The notes: generated by a model not told the origin, from the letters alone. A DNA stretch of 64,000 nt from Methylomonas sp. (GCA_002928965.1 PERU01000022.1:1-64000), one strand, 5' to 3'; shown: positions 18,094 to 27,899, counted from the first letter of the stretch. Translations and numbers: made by a program.

Positions 18094-20787
18094 ATGGCAG
18101 AAATCAGTCGAGTGAAATTGTTTGGAAAGTTAAATCGGGTTTGCTACAAGGCTATCGAAGGCGCCACGGTGTTTTGCAAGTTGCGTGGAAATCCTTATGT
18201 GGAATTGGTGCATTGGCTGAGTCAACTGCTGCAACTGCAAGACTCCGATTTGCATCGTTTGGTCAAGCACTATGGTTTGGATGCTTCGGTGATTGCCAAG
18301 GACGTGACTACGGCCCTGGACCGCTTACCGCGCGGCTCCACCGCTATTTCCGATTTTTCTCAGCATATCGAAGATAGCGTCGAACGCGGCTGGGTATTCG
18401 GCACGCTGATGTTCGGCGAGGCCCAGGTCCGCAGCGGTCATTTGTTGGTTGGCATGTTGAAAAACAAATCCTTGCGTAACGAGTTGTTGGGAATTTCCAA
18501 GGAGTTTGAGAAACTCAAACCGGATACCGTTTCCGACGAGTTGCCCAAGATTGTCGCTGGTTCGCCTGAAGACGGTTTGGTCGCCAATGACGGTTCGTTA
18601 GTCGGCGCCACGCCCGGCGAAGCCAGCGGCGCAATTGCGCCCGCAGCGATGGGCAAGCAGGAGGCGCTGAAACAATTTACCGTTGACCTGACGGAACAAG
18701 CGCGCAACGGCAAAATCGATCCTATCGTCGGCCGCGAGGAGGAAATTCGGCAAGTCATCGATATTCTGATGCGCCGCCGCCAGAACAATCCGATTCTGAC
18801 AGGCGAGGCCGGCGTTGGCAAGACGGCGGTAGTAGAAGGTTTTGCATTGAAAATCGTCGCCGGCGATGTGCCGCCGTCTTTGCGGGATGTCAGTCTACGC
18901 ACCCTGGATGTGGGTTTGTTGCAGGCCGGCGCCAGCATGAAAGGTGAATTCGAAAATCGCCTGCGGCAAGTCATTGAAGAAGTGCAGGCCTCGCCCAAAC
19001 CCATCATTTTGTTTATCGATGAAGCGCACACCTTGGTAGGCGCGGGCGGGGCGGCCGGTACGGGCGACGCCGCCAATCTATTAAAACCGGCGCTGGCGCG
19101 CGGGCAATTGCGTACTGTGGCAGCCACCACCTGGGCGGAATATAAAAAGCATATCGAAAAAGACCCGGCTTTGACTCGGCGTTTTCAAGTCGTGCAAGTG
19201 CTGGAGCCTAGCGAAGCCAAAGCAATTGGCATGATGCGCGGCGTGGTTTCGGTGCAGGAGAAACATCATCAGGTGTTGATTCTGGATGAAGCGTTGGAAG
19301 CAGCCGTTAAACTATCTCACCGCTATATCCCGGCCCGGCAATTACCGGATAAGGCGGTCAGTTTACTGGACACAGCCTGTGCCCGGGTCGGTATCAGTCA
19401 GCATGCGGTGCCTGCCGAAGTGGATGACTGTCGCAAGCGTATCGAAGCCTTGGAAACCGAGTTGGCGATCATCGGTCGGGAAAAAGCAGTGGGTGTCGAA
19501 GTAGCTGCGCGGGAACAAGTGGCGAACGAAAAACTGGTAGCCGAACAGGAGCGCCTGACCGGTTTGGAAGAACGTTGGAATGCCGAGAAAGAATTGGTTG
19601 GCAAAATTTTGGAATTGCGCGGCAAGCTTAGATCGGCTGGACACGCTGTTGATACAGCCGAACCGGCGGAAGGCGATGCTGGTAGCGAAGCCAATGACCG
19701 CGATACTTGGTTAACCGAGTTGAAAGCCTTGCAAGTTCAACTCCACGCACAACAAGGCGAGTCACCATTAATTCTGCCTACCGTCGATCAACAGGCCGTG
19801 GGAGCTGTTGTTCAAGATTGGACCGGCATACCGGTCGGCCGGATGGTCAAAAACGAAATCGAAACCGTGTTGAAACTGCCGGATTTACTGGAACAACGCA
19901 TCATCGGCCAACGCCACGCGCTGGAGATGATCGCCAAGCGCATTCAGACCTCGCGCGCCGGTCTGGATAACCCCAACAAGCCTATTGGCGTATTCATGCT
20001 GGCTGGCACCTCAGGCGTCGGTAAGACCGAAACTGCGTTGGCGCTGGCCGAGACTCTATACGGCGGTGAACAAAACGTTATTACCATCAACATGAGCGAA
20101 TACCAGGAAGCGCATACCGTTTCCACCTTAAAAGGTGCGCCTCCAGGGTATGTCGGTTATGGCGAAGGTGGTGTACTGACCGAAGCGGTGCGTCGTCGTC
20201 CCTATAGCGTAGTACTGCTGGACGAAGTAGAAAAAGCCCATCCCGACGTGCATGAGATTTTCTTCCAGGTGTTCGACAAAGGCTGGATGGAGGATGGCGA
20301 AGGCCGGGTAATCGATTTCAAAAATACCTTGATTTTGCTGACCACCAACGCCGGTACCGATCTGATTGCCGGACTTTGCAGTGATCCGGAATTGATGCCC
20401 GATCCGGAAGGTATTTCAAAAGCCTTGCGCGAGCCGTTGTTAAAAGTTTTCCCGCCTGCTTTATTGGGTCGCTTGGTGGTGATTCCCTACTATCCGCTCA
20501 ACGACGAAATGATAGGGGCTATTGCCCGCCTGCAACTGGGACGCATCAAAAAACGCATCGCCGAAAGCCACAAAGTACCGTTCACCTACGACGACGAAGT
20601 CATCAAACTCATCGCCAGCCGCTGTACGGAACTGGAAAGCGGCGGACGCATGATCGATGCGATATTAACTAATACCGTGCTACCGAAAATCAGTGAGGAA
20701 TTTTTGATTCGTATGGTGGAAGGCAAGCCCATTGAGCGAGTGCATGTTAGTGTGGCTGACGGGGAGTTTGGGTATGCGTTTGAGTAA
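18094..20787 (+). CDS. tssH: Type VI secretion ATPase TssH (ClpV)
   Basis: An 897-residue Hsp100 ATPase that disassembles contracted TssBC sheath. It has an N-terminal ClpV domain, D1 with Walker A GEAGVGKTAVVEG and Walker B LFIDEAH, a coiled-coil middle domain around residues 430-530, and D2 with GTSGVGKTETALAL and VVLLDEVEKAH. Residues 165-200 form a low-complexity linker rich in Ala and Gly. By eye the gene is richer in G and C than tssA-tssG, which may mean a separate history. In H1-type clusters vgrG follows; here two unfamiliar genes do. Confidence 0.97.
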   Translation: MAEISRVKLFGKLNRVCYKAIEGATVFCKLRGNPYVELVHWLSQLLQLQDSDLHRLVKHYGLDASVIAKDVTTALDRLPRGSTAISDFSQHIEDSVERGWVFGTLMFGEAQVRSGHLLVGMLKNKSLRNELLGISKEFEKLKPDTVSDELPKIVAGSPEDGLVANDGSLVGATPGEASGAIAPAAMGKQEALKQFTVDLTEQARNGKIDPIVGREEEIRQVIDILMRRRQNNPILTGEAGVGKTAVVEGFALKIVAGDVPPSLRDVSLRTLDVGLLQAGASMKGEFENRLRQVIEEVQASPKPIILFIDEAHTLVGAGGAAGTGDAANLLKPALARGQLRTVAATTWAEYKKHIEKDPALTRRFQVVQVLEPSEAKAIGMMRGVVSVQEKHHQVLILDEALEAAVKLSHRYIPARQLPDKAVSLLDTACARVGISQHAVPAEVDDCRKRIEALETELAIIGREKAVGVEVAAREQVANEKLVAEQERLTGLEERWNAEKELVGKILELRGKLRSAGHAVDTAEPAEGDAGSEANDRDTWLTELKALQVQLHAQQGESPLILPTVDQQAVGAVVQDWTGIPVGRMVKNEIETVLKLPDLLEQRIIGQRHALEMIAKRIQTSRAGLDNPNKPIGVFMLAGTSGVGKTETALALAETLYGGEQNVITINMSEYQEAHTVSTLKGAPPGYVGYGEGGVLTEAVRRRPYSVVLLDEVEKAHPDVHEIFFQVFDKGWMEDGEGRVIDFKNTLILLTTNAGTDLIAGLCSDPELMPDPEGISKALREPLLKVFPPALLGRLVVIPYYPLNDEMIGAIARLQLGRIKKRIAESHKVPFTYDDEVIKLIASRCTELESGGRMIDAILTNTVLPKISEEFLIRMVEGKPIERVHVSVADGEFGYAFE

Positions 20788-21134
20788 TTGAAACTATAGG
20801 AAGGTTGTTTAGGAGGTGGTTATAAATACAATAAGCTATTTAATTGGATTATCTTTATTCTATCTGAATTTTATCGATTATAAGTATTTTATATAACTCT
20901 TTAGATAGTGAATTTGTTGATATAACTTCGTTAATTCAGGTAAGGCTTTTGAGCTTTCCCTGTTTTAGTGGGGTGGATGGGTGTTTAAGGGGCTATATGA
21001 GGTTTGTAATATTAAACTAAGCCGCATTAAATCTACCACGACCCTTATGAGTTAAGGTAACTGGTCTCGCCAGTTTATGGGAAGCTTCAGTAAAGTTATT
21101 AATGCTGAATTATTTATTTGATAGGAGAAATATT
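20788..21134. other. AT-rich spacer between clpV and the cargo genes
   Basis: About 350 bases with a sharp drop in G+C compared with clpV. No gene is recognised. A small hairpin (AACTGG, five bases, CCAGTT) lies at 21059-21075 without a T run, so it is not a standard terminator. An AGGAG site at the right end serves the next gene. The change in composition suggests a junction of transferred DNA, but I see no repeats or transposase remnants marking its ends. Confidence 0.5.
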
Positions 21135-21728
21135 ATGTCTACTGTATTCTTGGCAGGGCATGGTTCTTGGGATATTAAGAGCAACGGTTTCACCACTGTT
21201 CCTAGAGGTATATGTGTTACTTTTTATACTGAGTCTATGAAAAACATGTTTACAAGTGATATGTTCGAAATCATCGCTGGTACTTACAACGGAGAGGTCA
21301 AGCAGATTTATGAACCTGGTAGCCAAATACCGAATTACACAATGTACCCCGATACTTTAAATGAGCCAAAATGTCGTCAACTCATTAAAGCACGCAATGA
21401 TAAAAATTGTGGACTTCTCATGGTGATTGGAGGCCAGACTTCAACACTGCAAAAGCTCATGAGTATTCTCGCTCCCGGAACAAATGTTGTTTGGTGTGCT
21501 TGTCGTTATACGGAGCTAAAAGATGTCGGTGGGAAGTCTATTGGAGTCAATGGTGCACAAGGAACCTGGGGTAATAGAGATGCACAAGGTAAGATGAACA
21601 ATTCGGGCGATTATTATTTCAATCCTGGAGCAGCAAATAGGCAGCTGCATCAAGATGGTGTAAGTTTAAATTCGACAATCGAATATGCAATGGCAAGTCG
21701 GCGGAAAGCTATGGGTTACGATAATTAA
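21135..21728 (+). CDS. Unknown protein with GHG and CACR motifs, possible T6SS cargo
   Basis: A 197-residue protein without signal peptide or membrane segment. It opens MSTVFLAGHGSW and continues with TVPRGICVTFYTESMK; later come a hydrophobic strand plus CACRYTEL (Cys121 and Cys123) and a Gly/Asn-rich stretch with GAQGTWGNRD. I recall a family named putative adhesin Stv with this layout, but that recall is uncertain. His9 in GHG and Cys123 in ACR after hydrophobic strands resemble the dyad of caspase-like (clan CD) peptidases, although the His is unusually close to the N-terminus. The ATG at 21135 follows AGGAGA. It sits behind clpV, a usual effector slot, in AT-rich sequence. Confidence 0.6.
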   Translation: MSTVFLAGHGSWDIKSNGFTTVPRGICVTFYTESMKNMFTSDMFEIIAGTYNGEVKQIYEPGSQIPNYTMYPDTLNEPKCRQLIKARNDKNCGLLMVIGGQTSTLQKLMSILAPGTNVVWCACRYTELKDVGGKSIGVNGAQGTWGNRDAQGKMNNSGDYYFNPGAANRQLHQDGVSLNSTIEYAMASRRKAMGYDN

Positions 21729-21866
21729 TTGGCTTTTTATGACCGAAAGATAGATCAATTGTAGGATGGATTCTTCGCTAGGTGCCCCAATGTTTTTTGG
21801 ACATCAAAATTAAAAAATTCTGATTACTTGGATTACAACTGAAAAATATTCTAATGGAGAAATTAT

Positions 21867-22346
21867 ATGGCAATTAAATGGAGTGATTATTGGAATAGTG
21901 GTGATAATAATGATGTCAATAGCAGTTTTGGAAAGGATAGTATTATTTCCATCATCACCTCTATTTCTCCCTCAATCTTACGAGTTCAACCTGCGGCTGT
22001 TAGGGAAGCCGTGAATTTGGCGATTAATGATAGTTCGGATGTAATGATTATTAAGGGGCTTCATCATGTTGGTTCCGAGAAAATTGATATTAAGAAGGTA
22101 GGTGGCATGGCTGGACCGACAATTCATCTTTATTGCATGAATTATACGCTGGTCGATTCCGGTCTTAGGAGGCCTTATGACGATGTTACTCGTTTGGGCA
22201 CTGGATGGCGTATTACCGGATCATCAGTTTATCGAGGGGATGGGGATGAATCTAATCAAGGAATGGATAAAGAAAACGAAATTGCAAAAAGTGGTGGGAG
22301 CAAGGCTGTAGCTCAGGCTATGTTCAAGCTAAAACACTATGGTTAG
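21867..22346 (+). CDS. Hypothetical protein, partner of the preceding gene
   Basis: A 159-residue protein of no family I recognise. It starts MAIKWSDYWNSG, has a mixed hydrophobic/polar central part with DVMIIKGLHHVGSEKID and IHLYCMNYTLVDSG, and ends in a basic KLKHYG tail. There is no signal peptide or membrane segment. The ATG follows ATGGAGA at seven bases. It lies 138 bases behind the GHG/CACR protein in the same AT-rich patch and in the same direction. It could be an immunity protein, an adaptor or a second effector; sequence alone does not decide. Confidence 0.55.
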   Translation: MAIKWSDYWNSGDNNDVNSSFGKDSIISIITSISPSILRVQPAAVREAVNLAINDSSDVMIIKGLHHVGSEKIDIKKVGGMAGPTIHLYCMNYTLVDSGLRRPYDDVTRLGTGWRITGSSVYRGDGDESNQGMDKENEIAKSGGSKAVAQAMFKLKHYG

Positions 22347-22582
22347 GAAACACTTCTGCACTGTGAATTAATTAAAGTGGATTTACCGCGATCATCCACA
22401 GTGACTTCAGTTTACCGTCTTATGCCAAATAACCTTGGCTCTGGTTTGGTGGCTCGGATAACTTGTTTTTTACCAGGAAAAGCATGGCCAATTCCCAACA
22501 TCGTGCTCGGGTGATGAAATATCCCAGTCATTACCCGATCAATATATTCGATGTTTATTTTTTTTGATTTTAGGGTTATCAA

Positions 22583-23911
22583 ATGACAATTGAAGAGGTT
22601 GGTACAGATCAGGCTGTAGATATCGATTATGCATTGGCCGTGGCTATTAGGTTGCATCAAACCGAGCAATTGGATGAGGCTGAAACACTTTATAAAACCA
22701 TACTCGATCAATTTCCTAGATACCCTGAAGCCTTGCATTTTTACGGCCTACTCAAGCATCAAAAAGGCGATAACGATCAAGCCATTAGTTTGATTGAACA
22801 GGCTCTCTCCGAAGTCCCGGAATATTCAGATGCTTATAATAACTTGGGCAATATATTCAACAATCTCGAGCAATTTGAAAAAGCGGCAGACTGTTACGGT
22901 AAAGCTCTGGATTTATGTCCTGATAATGCAGCGGTGCATAATAATTATGGGGTTGTGTTAAATCGTTTGTCGCGAGTAGAAGAAGCCATTGAAGCATTTT
23001 CTAAAGCAATTGCGTTAATGCCGGATAATGCTGAGTTTTATAAGAACTTGGGTAATGGCTTTAAAAAGCAGGGCGATTTTAAAAAATCAATCGAAGCTTA
23101 TCGAAAAGTTATCAGTTTAAAGCCTTATAAACCCGAAAATTACGAATACCTGTGTGCGGTGCTTTATTTGCAAGGCGATGTTGAGGAGGCAATTTCTTTG
23201 GTGAGGCAGTGGCTGGAGTTTGACCCGAAAAATCCACTCGCCTTACATCGATTATATTCATACACCGGTGAGTTAGACTTGCCTCGGGCATCTGATGACT
23301 ACATCGCCAAAACCTTCGATAGCTTTGCCGACAGTTTTGATATGGTGCTTAAGCGACTTGAATACAAAGCACCGTTTTTAGTAGCTGATGCGGTGAAGGA
23401 CATAGCGGGTAAAACCGAAAAAGAATTGGATATTCTGGATGCCGGTTGCGGGACCGGTCTATGCGGGCCGTTGTTAAAGCCTTATGCAGCTAAAATCACA
23501 GGCGTTGATTTATCTGAAAAAATGATGGAAAGGGCTAAAGAAAGAGATTGCTACGCGGCGTTATTTCAGGCCGAATTAACCGCATTCATTTCCGCTTACT
23601 TCTCCAATTGGGATGTGATTGTATCGGCGGATACTCTGGTGTATTTCGGCGATCTGCAGCCGGTATCCCAGGCGGTGGCAGGGGCTTTGTTTTCTGCAGG
23701 ATATTTTGTGTTTACCCTGGAAAGATCTGAGGGTGATCTTCCGCTAGGATATCAAATTCACCAACACGGTCGATTTAGTCATACCGAAGCGTATATTCGG
23801 AACACCCTAAATGCGGCAGGTTTGACAGTGATCAAGCTCGAAAAGGTCATGTTGCGTTATGAAGCAGGTATTCCAGTCGATGGTTTTTTGGTTGTGGCTT
23901 GTAAAATTTAA
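22583..23911 (+). CDS. TPR-repeat class I SAM methyltransferase
   Basis: A 442-residue protein. The N-terminal half (about residues 10-210) carries five or six tetratricopeptide repeats, for example EQFEKAADCYGKALDLCPDN and RVEEAIEAFSKAIALMPDN. The C-terminal half is a Rossmann methyltransferase with motif I LDAGCGTGLCGPL near residue 290 and ITGVDLSEKMMERA after it. Similar fusions exist in many proteobacteria, but the substrate is not established. No signal peptide. It has its own intergenic region on both sides, so a link to the neighbouring T6SS cargo is unlikely. Confidence 0.85.
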   Translation: MTIEEVGTDQAVDIDYALAVAIRLHQTEQLDEAETLYKTILDQFPRYPEALHFYGLLKHQKGDNDQAISLIEQALSEVPEYSDAYNNLGNIFNNLEQFEKAADCYGKALDLCPDNAAVHNNYGVVLNRLSRVEEAIEAFSKAIALMPDNAEFYKNLGNGFKKQGDFKKSIEAYRKVISLKPYKPENYEYLCAVLYLQGDVEEAISLVRQWLEFDPKNPLALHRLYSYTGELDLPRASDDYIAKTFDSFADSFDMVLKRLEYKAPFLVADAVKDIAGKTEKELDILDAGCGTGLCGPLLKPYAAKITGVDLSEKMMERAKERDCYAALFQAELTAFISAYFSNWDVIVSADTLVYFGDLQPVSQAVAGALFSAGYFVFTLERSEGDLPLGYQIHQHGRFSHTEAYIRNTLNAAGLTVIKLEKVMLRYEAGIPVDGFLVVACKI

Positions 23912-24017
23912 TCAGTAAAATAATGACTTAGAATGTTGGTTGGATTTGATTTTTTAAAGAATTGGATTGCCAGGACATTTCCATCATTGTAAATGCATGA
24001 CAATTTATAAATAAAGC

Positions 24018-24818
24018 TTAGACTTTTTGCAAAATCAATTCCAACACCAATTTGCTGCCAAAATATGCCAGTAGCAGTAACACAAAGCCAATCACTGTCC
24101 ACTTAATGGCAGTGAGTCCTCGCCAGCCGTAACGGATTCTGCCGATTAATAATCCCGAAAAAATGATCCAGGCGATCATGGATAGTACGGTTTTGTGTAC
24201 GAGGTGCTGTGCAAACAGGTCTTCAATAAAAATAAAGCCACTGAGTAACGAAACGGTCAGGAAGAATAAGCCTGTGCCTATCATCTGAAACAGCAGTGTT
24301 TCCATGGCTTGCAATGGTGGAAGAGCGAGAATCAGGCGTTTTGGATGGTGGCTTCTGAGTTGTTGATCTTGTAATGCCAGTAGTAGGGCCTGCAGTGCGG
24401 CAATATTCAGCAAGCTAAATGCTGAGATGGAAGACAGAATGTGTAAGCTCATCGGCCAATTGGTGGCTAATAAGCGATGGGTTTTTTCCGGAAAAATCAG
24501 TTCTAGGGCCAGTAAAACAGCAGCTAGAGGGAAGATGGCTATTCCGAGTTTTTCGACTGGTTTATCAATAGAGCCGATCAATAAAATCAAGACAATAAAT
24601 AATGCGACTAATCCGGCAGCATTAAAGAAGCTGAAACTCAGGCCATCGAATTGTTGAGTGCTCACCACAAGATAAGCGCTGTGGAATATGGCGCCGAGCC
24701 AAGCTATTTGTATTGATCTACGGTGCGTTTCACAGCGGTTCAGCAGTTCTTTTACAATCAGAACAGAAGCGGAGCTGTAGCTTAAAACTGAAATTATGCC
24801 GACGAGTGTGCTATTCAT
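24018..24818 (-). CDS. ypjD: CcsA-family inner membrane protein YpjD
   Basis: A 266-residue polytopic membrane protein with eight or so hydrophobic helices, of the cytochrome c assembly (CcsA/CcmC-like) superfamily. Conserved His residues are visible in SLHILSSISAFSLL (about residue 125) and in LVHKTVLSMIAW (about 210), typical of the haem-handling branch. The YpjD group is found next to and divergent from ffh in many gammaproteobacteria, as here. A role in haem transport or cytochrome assembly is implied by the family but not shown for YpjD itself. Confidence 0.87.
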   Translation of the reverse strand: MNSTLVGIISVLSYSSASVLIVKELLNRCETHRRSIQIAWLGAIFHSAYLVVSTQQFDGLSFSFFNAAGLVALFIVLILLIGSIDKPVEKLGIAIFPLAAVLLALELIFPEKTHRLLATNWPMSLHILSSISAFSLLNIAALQALLLALQDQQLRSHHPKRLILALPPLQAMETLLFQMIGTGLFFLTVSLLSGFIFIEDLFAQHLVHKTVLSMIAWIIFSGLLIGRIRYGWRGLTAIKWTVIGFVLLLLAYFGSKLVLELILQKV

Positions 24819-24945
24819 GATTCAGGCTGCTGGAATAATCAAAAGGCGTTGCGAAAGGCTTATGTTAAACTAAGCAGTCGGATTGTTCTAACCGTTTAAG
24901 GTTGGAATCTGTCAGTTTCACCCATAGAAAAATAACTACGCAGAT

Positions 24946-26301
24946 ATGTTTGATAATTTAACCGATCGCCTGAGCAGCACGCTCAAAAAACTCAAAGGCC
25001 AAGGCCGTCTCACCGAAGCCAATATCCAAGACACCCTGCGTGAAGTGCGAATGGCGCTTCTGGAGGCTGATGTGGCGCTGCCGGTGGTCAATGATTTTAT
25101 CGAACAGGTTACCGAAAGGGCGTTGGGGCAAGAGGTGCAAACCAGTTTGTCGCCAGGACAGGCATTGATCAAGATTGTTCAGGGCGAGTTGGTCAGGGTA
25201 ATGGGGTCTGCTAATGAGGAGCTGAATCTGCGCACCCAGCCTCCTGCGATTGTATTGATGGCCGGTTTGCAAGGTGCTGGTAAAACCACTACCGTGGCAA
25301 AATTAGGTCGCCACCTTAAAGAAAAGAAAAAGAAAAAAGTGGGGGTGGTCAGTGCGGATATTTATCGGCCTGCGGCTATCAAGCAGTTGCAAACCCTGGC
25401 AGATGATAACGGTTTGCGCTTTTTTGAAAGTGATGCCTCTGAAAATCCAATTGATATTGTCAACCGAGCTGTCGATGCAGCCAAGCGTCAATTTATCGAT
25501 GTGTTGATTGTCGATACCGCGGGTCGTTTGCATGTGGACGACGAAATGATGTCAGAAATCAAAGCGTTGCATGCTGCGATTAAACCAATTGAAACATTGT
25601 TTGTGGTTGATAGCATGACAGGTCAAGATGCTGCTAACACTGCTAAGGCCTTTCATGATGCGTTACCACTAACCGGTGTGATCTTGACCAAGGCAGATGG
25701 TGATGCGCGCGGTGGTGCGGCATTATCTATCCGGCATATCACCGGTAAGCCGATCAAGTTTATTGGTATGGGCGAAAAAACGGATGCTCTGGAGCCGTTT
25801 TATCCTGATCGGTTAGCGTCGCGTATCCTGGGTATGGGTGACGTATTGTCACTGATTGAGGATATTGAAGATAAAGTCGATAAGAAAAAAGCCGAGGCGT
25901 TGGCTAAGAAGATTCAGAAAGGCAAAAGCTTTGATTTGAATGATCTTAGGGAGCAATTGATGCAGATGCAAAACATGGGAGGCATCGGTGCAATGATGGA
26001 CAAATTGCCGGGTATTGGCAGTGTGCCAAGAGAGGTCAGGGACAAGGTTAATGATAAGGATGTCGCCAGACAAATTGCGGTGATCAATTCAATGACCCCG
26101 CAAGAAAGAAAGTATCCCGACTTGATTAAAGGCAGTCGCAAACAGCGGATTGCCAATGGCTGTGGGCAGGATTTACATGATGTAAATCGGATTTTGAAAC
26201 AGCACAAAATGATGGAAAAGATGATGAAGAAGTTCAGCAAAGGCAATATTGCAAACATGGTGCGCGGCTTGAAGAGCAATATGCGCGGCATGCGTTCTTA
26301 A
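24946..26301 (+). CDS. ffh: Signal recognition particle protein Ffh
   Basis: A 451-residue SRP54 GTPase that binds 4.5S RNA and signal sequences of nascent membrane proteins. The N domain starts MFDNLTDRLSSTLKKLKG, the G domain has GLQGAGKTTTVAKL near residue 108, DTAGR near 190 and TKADGDARGG near 248, and the Met-rich M domain (about 300-451) ends with SKGNIANMVRGLKSNMRGMR. It is divergent from ypjD and followed by the rpsP operon, the standard gammaproteobacterial order. Confidence 0.97.
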   Translation: MFDNLTDRLSSTLKKLKGQGRLTEANIQDTLREVRMALLEADVALPVVNDFIEQVTERALGQEVQTSLSPGQALIKIVQGELVRVMGSANEELNLRTQPPAIVLMAGLQGAGKTTTVAKLGRHLKEKKKKKVGVVSADIYRPAAIKQLQTLADDNGLRFFESDASENPIDIVNRAVDAAKRQFIDVLIVDTAGRLHVDDEMMSEIKALHAAIKPIETLFVVDSMTGQDAANTAKAFHDALPLTGVILTKADGDARGGAALSIRHITGKPIKFIGMGEKTDALEPFYPDRLASRILGMGDVLSLIEDIEDKVDKKKAEALAKKIQKGKSFDLNDLREQLMQMQNMGGIGAMMDKLPGIGSVPREVRDKVNDKDVARQIAVINSMTPQERKYPDLIKGSRKQRIANGCGQDLHDVNRILKQHKMMEKMMKKFSKGNIANMVRGLKSNMRGMRS

Positions 26302-26386
26302 GGTTTTATAATTTATTCTTCACTTATTTAAAAAATCGCGTAGAATAGTTTAATTAAATTTTGATTCAATGTTTTAAGGTATCTAA

Positions 26387-26638
26387 ATGGTAAGCATTCG
26401 TTTGTCTAGAGGTGGCGCTAAAAATCGGCCTTTTTATCACGTAGTCGTTACTGATAGCAGAAGCAGCCGTGATGGTCGTTATATCGAACGCGTAGGTTTT
26501 TTTAATCCCTTGGCGCGTGGCGGTGAGCAAAGATTAGTTTTGGATGCAGAACGCGTTCAATACTGGCAAGCAAACGGTGCTCAACCATCTGATCGCGTTG
26601 CAAGATTGATAAAAGACGCTAGCAAAGCAGTTGCTTAA
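26387..26638 (+). CDS. rpsP: 30S ribosomal protein S16
   Basis: An 83-residue bS16 with the canonical start [21 protein letters not shown] and the [12 protein letters not shown] segment. It is the first gene of rpsP-rimM-trmD-rplS. The upstream 85 bases are AT-rich and contain TAGAAT-like -10 sequence; no attenuator is evident. The length is normal. Confidence 0.98.
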   Translation: MVSIRLSRGGAKNRPFYHVVVTDSRSSRDGRYIERVGFFNPLARGGEQRLVLDAERVQYWQANGAQPSDRVARLIKDASKAVA

Positions 26639-26643
26639 ACAAT

Positions 26644-27153
26644 TTGTTACACAGTGATTTTCTGGACGCTGGAGAGATTTCCGGCGTTTTTGGTGTAAAA
26701 GGCTTGGTGAAAGTGTTTTCTTTCACTGAGCCACGCGAGAACATCCTGACATACTCGCCTTGGACTTTGCAAAAAAACAACCAAGTCAGAGAAGTCAAGA
26801 TTGTTAGCGGTCAGCGTCATGGAAACAATGTGGTTGCGGAGTTAGACGGCATTACTGATCGAGACTCAGCATTAGCATTAATGGGTTGGAAAATCCTGAT
26901 CAGAAAGCAGCAGTTACCGAAGGCTAAGCCAGGTGAATATTATTGGGCTGATCTGGTTGGATTACATGTTGAAACCCGGCAAGGCATAAGTCTGGGTATG
27001 GTGGATTATTTACTGGAAACTGGTGCCAATGACGTGATGGTGGTGGTTGATGGAGAAACCGAACGGTTGATTCCGTTTTTGCAGCAACAGACAGTCTTAA
27101 ATATTGATTTAGATGCTGGCTTGATGATTGTCGATTGGGATCCTGACTTTTAA
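26644..27153 (+). CDS. rimM: Ribosome maturation factor RimM
   Basis: A 169-residue 16S processing factor that binds S19 during 30S head assembly. The N-terminal RimM domain shows [19 protein letters not shown], the C-terminal PRC-barrel has [11 protein letters not shown] and [15 protein letters not shown]. No in-frame ATG exists near the expected start; the best candidate is TTG at 26644, five bases behind the rpsP stop, suggesting coupled translation. trmD follows by five bases. Confidence 0.95.
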   Translation: MLHSDFLDAGEISGVFGVKGLVKVFSFTEPRENILTYSPWTLQKNNQVREVKIVSGQRHGNNVVAELDGITDRDSALALMGWKILIRKQQLPKAKPGEYYWADLVGLHVETRQGISLGMVDYLLETGANDVMVVVDGETERLIPFLQQQTVLNIDLDAGLMIVDWDPDF

Positions 27154-27158
27154 TTGGG

Positions 27159-27899
27159 ATGCGATTTGATGTAATCAGTCTTTTTCCTGAAATGGTGTTG
27201 GATGCGTCCAGCTACGGTGTTACAGGAAAAGCAATTCAGAAAAATATTGTTAGTCTTTCGGTCTGGAATCCTCGTGATTATACGCATGACAGGCATAAGA
27301 CCGTAGACGATCGCCCATATGGCGGTGGTCCTGGTATGGTCATGAAATTTCAGCCATTGCTGGATGCCGTATCTGGGGCTAAGCAGATGGTGGATTCTGG
27401 CTCCTGTCGGATAGTGTATCTAAGTCCGCAAGGCAAGTTGATTTCTCAATCTTTACTGCAGGAAGTTAGCCAGATAGATCAGTTGATTTTAATTGCCGGT
27501 CGTTATGAAGGTATAGACGAGCGATTTATCAGCCAAGTCTGTGATGAAGAATGGTCATTAGGCGACTATGTGATCAGCGGCGGTGAGCTTGCAGCTTTGA
27601 TTGTTGTGGATGCCGTTGCCCGTTTGGTTCCTGGTGTTTTAGGGGATGAAGAATCAGCTAAACAGGATTCCCATTTTAATGGCCTGTTGGATTGCCCGCA
27701 TTACACACGGCCAGAGGAAAGCGAATTGGGCAATGTGCCGGAAGTGCTTTTGGGCGGAAATCATGCAGAGATCAAACGTTGGCGAATGAAACAATCACTA
27801 GGGCGAACTTGGAAAAGGCGACCGGATTTGTTGGAAAAAATACAATTAACCGCAGAGCAAACGGCTTTGCTGAGTGAATTTAAAACTGAAGTTGATTAA
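27159..27899 (+). CDS. trmD: tRNA (guanine37-N1)-methyltransferase TrmD
   Basis: A 246-residue SPOUT enzyme that methylates G37 of tRNAs and prevents +1 frameshifting. It begins [12 protein letters not shown] and shows [14 protein letters not shown] near residue 50, the knot region [11 protein letters not shown] near 115, [13 protein letters not shown] and the [20 protein letters not shown] loop. It is fully intact. It lies five bases after rimM and just before rplS. Confidence 0.98.
   Translation: MRFDVISLFPEMVLDASSYGVTGKAIQKNIVSLSVWNPRDYTHDRHKTVDDRPYGGGPGMVMKFQPLLDAVSGAKQMVDSGSCRIVYLSPQGKLISQSLLQEVSQIDQLILIAGRYEGIDERFISQVCDEEWSLGDYVISGGELAALIVVDAVARLVPGVLGDEESAKQDSHFNGLLDCPHYTRPEESELGNVPEVLLGGNHAEIKRWRMKQSLGRTWKRRPDLLEKIQLTAEQTALLSEFKTEVD

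Noticed and set aside
18438-19130. 230-codon minus-strand frame inside clpV
   Set aside because: Antisense to the first AAA domain of clpV, Ser/Arg/Pro-rich composition typical of shadow translation.
20788-22582. Insertion sequence or integrase bounding the AT-rich cargo region
   Set aside because: No transposase frame, terminal inverted repeats or target duplications were recognised; XerD at 28.9 kb looks like the housekeeping recombinase.
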